Positions 6,291 to 9,208 of a stretch of 9,208 nt of DNA are shown here, one piece after another. The notes beneath the pieces are model-generated. The model had not been told where the DNA came from. It saw nothing but the letters and a program-made list of their open reading frames with translations, and did not search any database. How positions within the stretch are numbered: position 1 is the stretch's first letter; each line of letters begins with the position of its first letter. The DNA is taken from contig JASICF010000459.1 of assembly GCA_030044775.1 (NCBI GenBank), positions 1 to 9,208 of the forward strand, in the 5' to 3' direction. This stretch comes from Candidatus Sulfotelmatobacter sp. (GTDB taxonomy: Bacteria; Acidobacteriota; Terriglobia; Terriglobales; Acidobacteriaceae). The position numbers were made by a program, and so were the translations under genes.

Positions 6291-6805
6291 AAGGCTTTCG
6301 GGGATTGCCTTTCGCCTTGCTGGCAGTTACCACGGCTTGCGGATATCACACGGCGGGGCACGCAGCACAAATTCCTGAGAACGTTAAAACGATTGCCGTC
6401 CCTGCTTTCGTCAACCAGACGCGAACCTACCGCATCGAACAGTTACTGACTTCTTCGGTCGTCAGCGAGTTTACTAGCCGCACTCACTATCGTATTCTCA
6501 GCGATGCCGGCGAGACAGCCGATGCTACCCTCCGCGGCACCGTGTTATCAGCTTCCTCTACGCCGCTCACTTACAATTCATCTACTGGACAGGCAGCCAG
6601 CGTTTTGGTGGTCGTCAGCATGAGCGTGTCGTTAACTGACCGGCAAGGCAAAGTCCTTTACCAGAACCCTTCCTATCTTTTTCGTGAGCAATACGAAGTG
6701 TCGCAGGACTTGACCAGCTTCTTTCAGGAGGATTCGCCCGCCTTTCAGCGTCTCTCCCGCGATTTTGCTCAGACCCTGGTTTCTAACATCCTGGAGGGTT
6801 TTTAG
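6287..6805 (+). CDS. lptE: LptE-like LPS-assembly lipoprotein
   Basis: LptE is the outer-membrane lipoprotein that plugs and supports the LptD barrel, inserting LPS into the outer leaflet. The 172-residue product starts with a basic residue pair, a hydrophobic signal segment (GLPFALLAVTTA) and C18 followed by GYHTAG, the 'CGYH' start typical of mature LptE. The lipobox TTAC is weak at -3. The mature part contains VKTIAVPAFVNQTRTYRIEQLLTSSVVSEF, DATLRGTVLSASS and TDRQGKVLYQN, as expected for the family. The start ATG 6287 overlaps the previous stop (ATGA). lptE before holA is a familiar bacterial order. Sequence conservation in this family is low, so the call leans on the N-terminal pattern and context. 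Confidence 0.85.
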   Translation: MKGFRGLPFALLAVTTACGYHTAGHAAQIPENVKTIAVPAFVNQTRTYRIEQLLTSSVVSEFTSRTHYRILSDAGETADATLRGTVLSASSTPLTYNSSTGQAASVLVVVSMSVSLTDRQGKVLYQNPSYLFREQYEVSQDLTSFFQEDSPAFQRLSRDFAQTLVSNILEGF

Positions 6806-6856
6806 ATGTTAGAGTTGATTGCGCGAGGCTTTTCGAAAACGGAGAACCTTCACTGA
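6806..6856 (+). CDS. Possible 16-codon leader ORF between lptE and holA
   Basis: ATG 6806 directly follows the lptE TAG (TAGATG) and has GGAGG at 6793-6797, 8 bases away. It would encode MLELIARGFSKTENLH and stop at TGA 6854-6856, which overlaps the CTG (6853-6855) I propose as the holA start. Such an arrangement would couple holA translation to lptE. Alternatively, the ATG is the true holA start and a one-base loss, for instance in the TTTT or AAAA runs at 6830-6839, or a -1 frameshift links the two frames. Confidence 0.35.
   Translation: MLELIARGFSKTENLH
6841..6845 (+). promoter_or_regulatory. Ribosome binding site supporting a CTG start for holA
   Basis: GGAGA ends 7 bases before CTG 6853. 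No ATG, GTG or TTG occurs in the holA frame between this site and GTG 6928, which lies too far into the conserved N-terminus. Confidence 0.55.
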
Positions 6857-7977
6857 AGGCATTTGCCCAGGCCGAGCGGTTTGTCAGCGATCTCCAGTCG
6901 CGCAAGCTGCGGCCAGCCTACGTTTTCGTGGGCGACGAAGCGTACTTCCGCAAGCGCTTTCGCGACGCGATTCTTGAGCATCTCGTTCCTGCTGATCTTC
7001 GCGATTTCAGCCTGTTTGAATTCGATCTCGCCGAAACCGATCTCTCAGAGATCCTCGATCGCGCGCGTACTCCATCGCTGATGGCTCCCTTCCAGGTCTT
7101 CTTCGTGCGCGGTGTGAAAAGTCTTTTTGGCCGCGGCTCGAACGACGAGAAGCTGGCCGCGATCGAAGAGTATTGCAAGAATCCCAATCCTGACGGGTTG
7201 CTCGTTTTTGTCGCCGACCACATCAGCATTCCGGCCGACGTTCGCCGGATCGAGATGCAGGATAAGGAACGTTATCAGCGGATTCGCGAAACCATGGGCC
7301 AGTTCTGCGGCATCGTCGAGTTGGCGCGGGTGGAAGAAGGTGAGGCCGTGCGCTGGATTGCCGACTATTGCGGCAGCCGCAATCTGAAGATCGATGCCGA
7401 CGGTGCTCGCGAACTCGTCGATGCTCTCGGCGGCGACATGATGATGATTTCGAACGAGATTGAAAAACTCACGCTCTACGTGGGCGCCAGAAATCGCATT
7501 ACGCTCGGCGATGTGGAAACCATGGTGCTGGCGGCAAAACAGCGCTCCTTATATGAACTGACCGATGCCATCTCATCCAAAGAGCGTGCGCGGGCTCTGG
7601 AGATTCTGGACGCCATTCTCTCGTCGGGCGAAGGCGAAGAAGCCGCCATTGGACATATTTACATGCTGGCCAAAACGTTTCGGCAGATGTTGGTGATTCT
7701 CGAGCGCAACGTCCGTGACCAGCGCATGCTCTGGGCCGCGCTGTGGCAAGGCTTTCGCGTTCCTCCATTTGCTGCAGAGGATGTGATCCGGCAGGCTCGT
7801 CGTTACAAATCGCGCCGTGAATTGACTCGCGCCATTCGCCTGGTGGCGAAAGCCGACCTTGCCCTGCGGTCGAATCCCGTCAGCAAGCGCATGGTGCTGG
7901 AGCGCCTGGTGATCGAGCTCACGACCGAACCGAAAGCCGAAGCTCACGGCTGGATGCAGGAACAATTGCCGGTGTAA
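6853..7977 (+). CDS. holA: DNA polymerase III subunit delta (HolA)
   Basis: Clamp-loader delta subunit, which opens the beta sliding clamp during loading. The conserved N-terminal pattern RPAYVFVGDEAYFRKRFRDAIL lies at 20-41 when counting from CTG 6853. Domain I continues through MAPFQVFFVRGVKSLF and LLVFVADH. The C-terminal part holds RSLYELTDAISSKERARALEIL (from about 230) and GHIYMLAKTFRQML, as in other delta subunits. Length is 374 residues. The only standard start in frame, GTG 6928, would begin at the VGDE motif and delete the first strand, so I prefer CTG with GGAGA upstream: it gives MKAFAQAERFVSDLQSRKLRPAYVFVGDE, a normal HolA opening. The start is overlapped by the stop of a short leader ORF. 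It is the last gene of the psd-pssA-usg-lptE run; the ICMT gene begins 27 bases later. Confidence 0.9.
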   Translation: MKAFAQAERFVSDLQSRKLRPAYVFVGDEAYFRKRFRDAILEHLVPADLRDFSLFEFDLAETDLSEILDRARTPSLMAPFQVFFVRGVKSLFGRGSNDEKLAAIEEYCKNPNPDGLLVFVADHISIPADVRRIEMQDKERYQRIRETMGQFCGIVELARVEEGEAVRWIADYCGSRNLKIDADGARELVDALGGDMMMISNEIEKLTLYVGARNRITLGDVETMVLAAKQRSLYELTDAISSKERARALEILDAILSSGEGEEAAIGHIYMLAKTFRQMLVILERNVRDQRMLWAALWQGFRVPPFAAEDVIRQARRYKSRRELTRAIRLVAKADLALRSNPVSKRMVLERLVIELTTEPKAEAHGWMQEQLPV

Positions 7978-8004
7978 GCCCGTAATTTCGAACCGAGAAT
8001 AGAA

Positions 8005-8592
8005 ATGCTCTGGCGTTATCTCATCCAAGGTCCTTGGATCGTCTTCGTCGTTTACTGGGCGATCGGTGCCTTCAAGACCCGCCGCACCGCAAAGAAGGAG
8101 TCATTCGTCGCGCGGTATGGAGTCATGTTCGTCGAAGTTCTTGGCTTCGTTTTGTTGTTTGACGGGGATGTTACGAGCGGCATCCTCAACCAAAGAGCTT
8201 TCGATCTCCCGCACTGGCTGCGGGTTTCCGGCGTCGTTTTGATTTGGGTGGGTATTGCCCTGGCGCTCTGGGCGCGATGGCATCTCGGCCAGTACTGGAG
8301 CGGACGAATCACCATCAAGGAAGATCACAAACTGATTCGCACCGGGCCGTATGCGCGCCTCCGCCATCCAATCTATTCGGGGCTTGAGTTGGCAGCGATC
8401 GGCTCGGCCATCGCAATTGACCGCTGGCGGTGTCTGCTGGGAGTCTGCGTAATCATTATCGGCTTCTGGATTAAAGCCAAACGAGAAGAGGCGATGCTCG
8501 GTGCACAGTTCGGAGACGCGTTCGAGGAACACCGCCGGTACACGGGCTTTCTGCTGCCGAAGCTGCGGCGAAGCTGGATCTCGCGAATGTGA
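8005..8592 (+). CDS. ICMT-family membrane methyltransferase (isoprenylcysteine carboxyl methyltransferase-like)
   Basis: A 195-residue integral-membrane protein with about five hydrophobic segments (roughly 8-23, 38-54, 73-91, 126-140 and 143-156). The C-terminal half has the ICMT/PEMT SAM-binding signature: TGPYARLRHPIYSG (113-126) with the RHPxYxG core, and K..REE (157-162) followed by FGDAFEEHRRYTGFLLP, as in many bacterial members. WHLGQYWS (92-99) is also typical. Substrates of bacterial homologues are mostly unknown; eukaryotic relatives methylate prenyl-cysteine, and related phospholipid N-methyltransferases make phosphatidylcholine from PE. Nearness to psd/pssA makes a lipid substrate thinkable, but that is only context. 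ATG 8005 has at best a weak GAGA-type Shine-Dalgarno. The gene is convergent with rpsT. Confidence 0.85.
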   Translation: MLWRYLIQGPWIVFVVYWAIGAFKTRRTAKKESFVARYGVMFVEVLGFVLLFDGDVTSGILNQRAFDLPHWLRVSGVVLIWVGIALALWARWHLGQYWSGRITIKEDHKLIRTGPYARLRHPIYSGLELAAIGSAIAIDRWRCLLGVCVIIIGFWIKAKREEAMLGAQFGDAFEEHRRYTGFLLPKLRRSWISRM

Positions 8593-8605
8593 GAAGTTGC
8601 CGCGG

Positions 8606-8869
8606 CTATTTCATCGCGCTAACGCGCGCGCCAAGCCGCGATTTATACCGGCCCGCCGTGTTGCGATGCAGTGTGCCCTTCTGGACCGCTTTATCGACCA
8701 CGGATACCGTCTGACGATAGGTTTGTTCAGCAGCCTGCTTATCGCCTTTCGCGATGGTTTCACGCAACGTTCTCAGCGCGGTGCGAAGCCGCGAGCTATT
8801 CGCGCGGTTCGTCGCCGTGCGCCGTTCAGTTTGCCGTGCGCGTTTCAGTGCAGAAAAATGATTTGCCAT
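8606..8869 (-). CDS. rpsT: 30S ribosomal protein S20
   Basis: Binds 16S rRNA early in small-subunit assembly. The 87-residue product is the normal length, very basic, and shows the family pattern: MANHFSALKRARQTERRTATNRANSSRLRTALR at the N-terminus and KAVQKGTLHRNTAGRYKSRLGARV near the C-terminus. The start is the ATG complementary to 8867-8869; the frame is open 18 codons further upstream, but the MANH-SALKR opening fixes it. No strong Shine-Dalgarno precedes it: AAGG lies about 13 bases away. It has its own sigma70-type promoter with a leader of about 50 bases. Its stop lies 13 bases from the end of the convergent ICMT gene. Confidence 0.97.
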   Translation of the reverse strand: MANHFSALKRARQTERRTATNRANSSRLRTALRTLRETIAKGDKQAAEQTYRQTVSVVDKAVQKGTLHRNTAGRYKSRLGARVSAMK

Positions 8870-8924
8870 CTCTGATTGCTGGCCTTGTCTACAGCAGAAT
8901 GTTCGGATGGAACTCCGAGCCACT

Positions 8925-8954
8925 ATTTTACGGGAGGGAGTTCTAGGCGGTCAA
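8925..8954 (-). promoter_or_regulatory. Sigma70-type promoter of rpsT
   Basis: On the minus strand TTGACC (8949-8954) and TAAAAT (8925-8930) are separated by 18 bases. Both hexamers match the consensus at five of six positions. The RNA would start near 8918, giving a leader of about 50 bases. This includes a small possible hairpin (CGGA/TCCG around GTTCCA). Confidence 0.75.
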
Positions 8955-9130
8955 ACCGGGCTGCCGTCGATGGTATGCGGCTTCGCCGATTCCCATGCGA
9001 ATCGAATCTGCGGATTTGCGTTTTCGTCGCAAAGCACAAAGCAGGACCTGTGACTTCGTTAGGTAGGGGAGACTGACCACAGGCCACTAAAGAATGATTC
9101 ACCTGCGTAAAAGGCGCTCACGAAACGGCA

Positions 9131-9159
9131 TTGACTCTCCTTTCGGGGCGGGGTACGCT
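9131..9159 (+). promoter_or_regulatory. Candidate promoter for the gene at the right edge
   Basis: TTGACT (9131-9136) is followed after 17 bases by TACGCT (9154-9159). The -35 matches five of six positions; the -10 is weak but keeps T, A and the final T. Only seven bases separate the -10 from ATG 9167, so transcription would start at or next to the ATG. It is divergent from the rpsT promoter. Confidence 0.45.
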
Positions 9160-9166
9160 TTAACCA

Positions 9167-9208
9167 ATGGAAGTATCTTGCCCCGTGGGCATGAACACTC
9201 CGGTTTGT
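9167..9208 (+). CDS. Possible start of an unidentified gene, cut by the window edge
   Basis: ATG 9167 opens a frame with no stop up to the last base, reading MEVSCPVGMNTPVC. Fourteen codons are too few to identify a product or to prove coding. Support comes from the promoter-like TTGACT-17-TACGCT directly upstream and from the divergent layout with rpsT. An in-frame ATG at 9191 is an alternative start. Confidence 0.3.
   Translation, partial: MEVSCPVGMNTPVC

Noticed and set aside
8593..8640. Possible bidirectional terminator between the ICMT gene and rpsT
   Set aside because: GCCGCGGC (8598-8605) has no loop, and the CGCG hairpin at the rpsT end has no T run on either strand.
8985..9010. TTCGATTC-like stretch on the minus strand suggesting a tRNA T-loop upstream of rpsT
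   Set aside because: The flanking five-base arms do not pair, and no matching acceptor or anticodon arms could be built.
9015..9083. Small inverted repeats (TTTGCG/CGCAAA at 9015-9033; CCTGTG/CACAGG at 9047-9083)
   Set aside because: Stems are only 6 bp with no T tail; in a ~240-base intergenic region such pairings are expected by chance. No gene is evident there before 9167.

Overview
This is a compact, GC-rich bacterial chromosome segment from a Gram-negative (diderm) organism. The gene content and layout (short-type psd followed by pssA, an LptE-like lipoprotein directly before holA, then rpsT), plus short palindromic repeats between and inside genes, look most like Acidobacteriota. That placement is an inference from gene content, not from a search. 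I see no CRISPR array, insertion sequence, prophage gene, tRNA or rRNA. Nearly everything is housekeeping.

Layout. Positions 1-364 hold the end of an unrecognised membrane protein. Positions 446-1956 hold a methylmalonyl-CoA module: the MeaB GTPase, which protects and loads the B12-dependent mutase, and methylmalonyl-CoA epimerase. The mutase itself is not in the window. Positions 1983-3165 hold the tRNA t6A factor TsaB and a RimI-type N-acetyltransferase, a common bacterial pairing. A small YdcH/DUF465 protein (3279-3509) has its own promoter, ribosome binding site and terminator. From 3663 a tightly packed run begins: psd, pssA, a USG-1-like homologue of aspartate-semialdehyde dehydrogenase, lptE, a possible 16-codon leader ORF, and holA. 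The junctions are TGATG, ATGA, ATGA, TAGATG and CTGA, so the group is probably one transcript with coupled translation. It joins phosphatidylethanolamine synthesis (PssA makes phosphatidylserine, Psd decarboxylates it), LPS export to the outer membrane, and the DNA polymerase III clamp loader. An ICMT-family membrane methyltransferase follows (8005-8592). It is convergent with rpsT (ribosomal protein S20) on the minus strand, which has a good sigma70-type promoter. A possible new gene starts at 9167 and runs off the right edge.

Most interesting points. (1) meaB carries a perfect 15-bp inverted repeat inside its reading frame, which explains an extra segment of about 24 residues in the G domain, like a palindromic element inserted in frame. 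(2) The Asd-like protein has alanine where the catalytic cysteine belongs, matching the poorly understood USG-1 family. (3) holA appears to start at CTG, with a good Shine-Dalgarno and a short upstream ORF whose stop overlaps that CTG. (4) psd and the right-edge gene have -10 boxes so close to their start codons that leaderless mRNAs are plausible. I did not find a clearly new multi-gene system.
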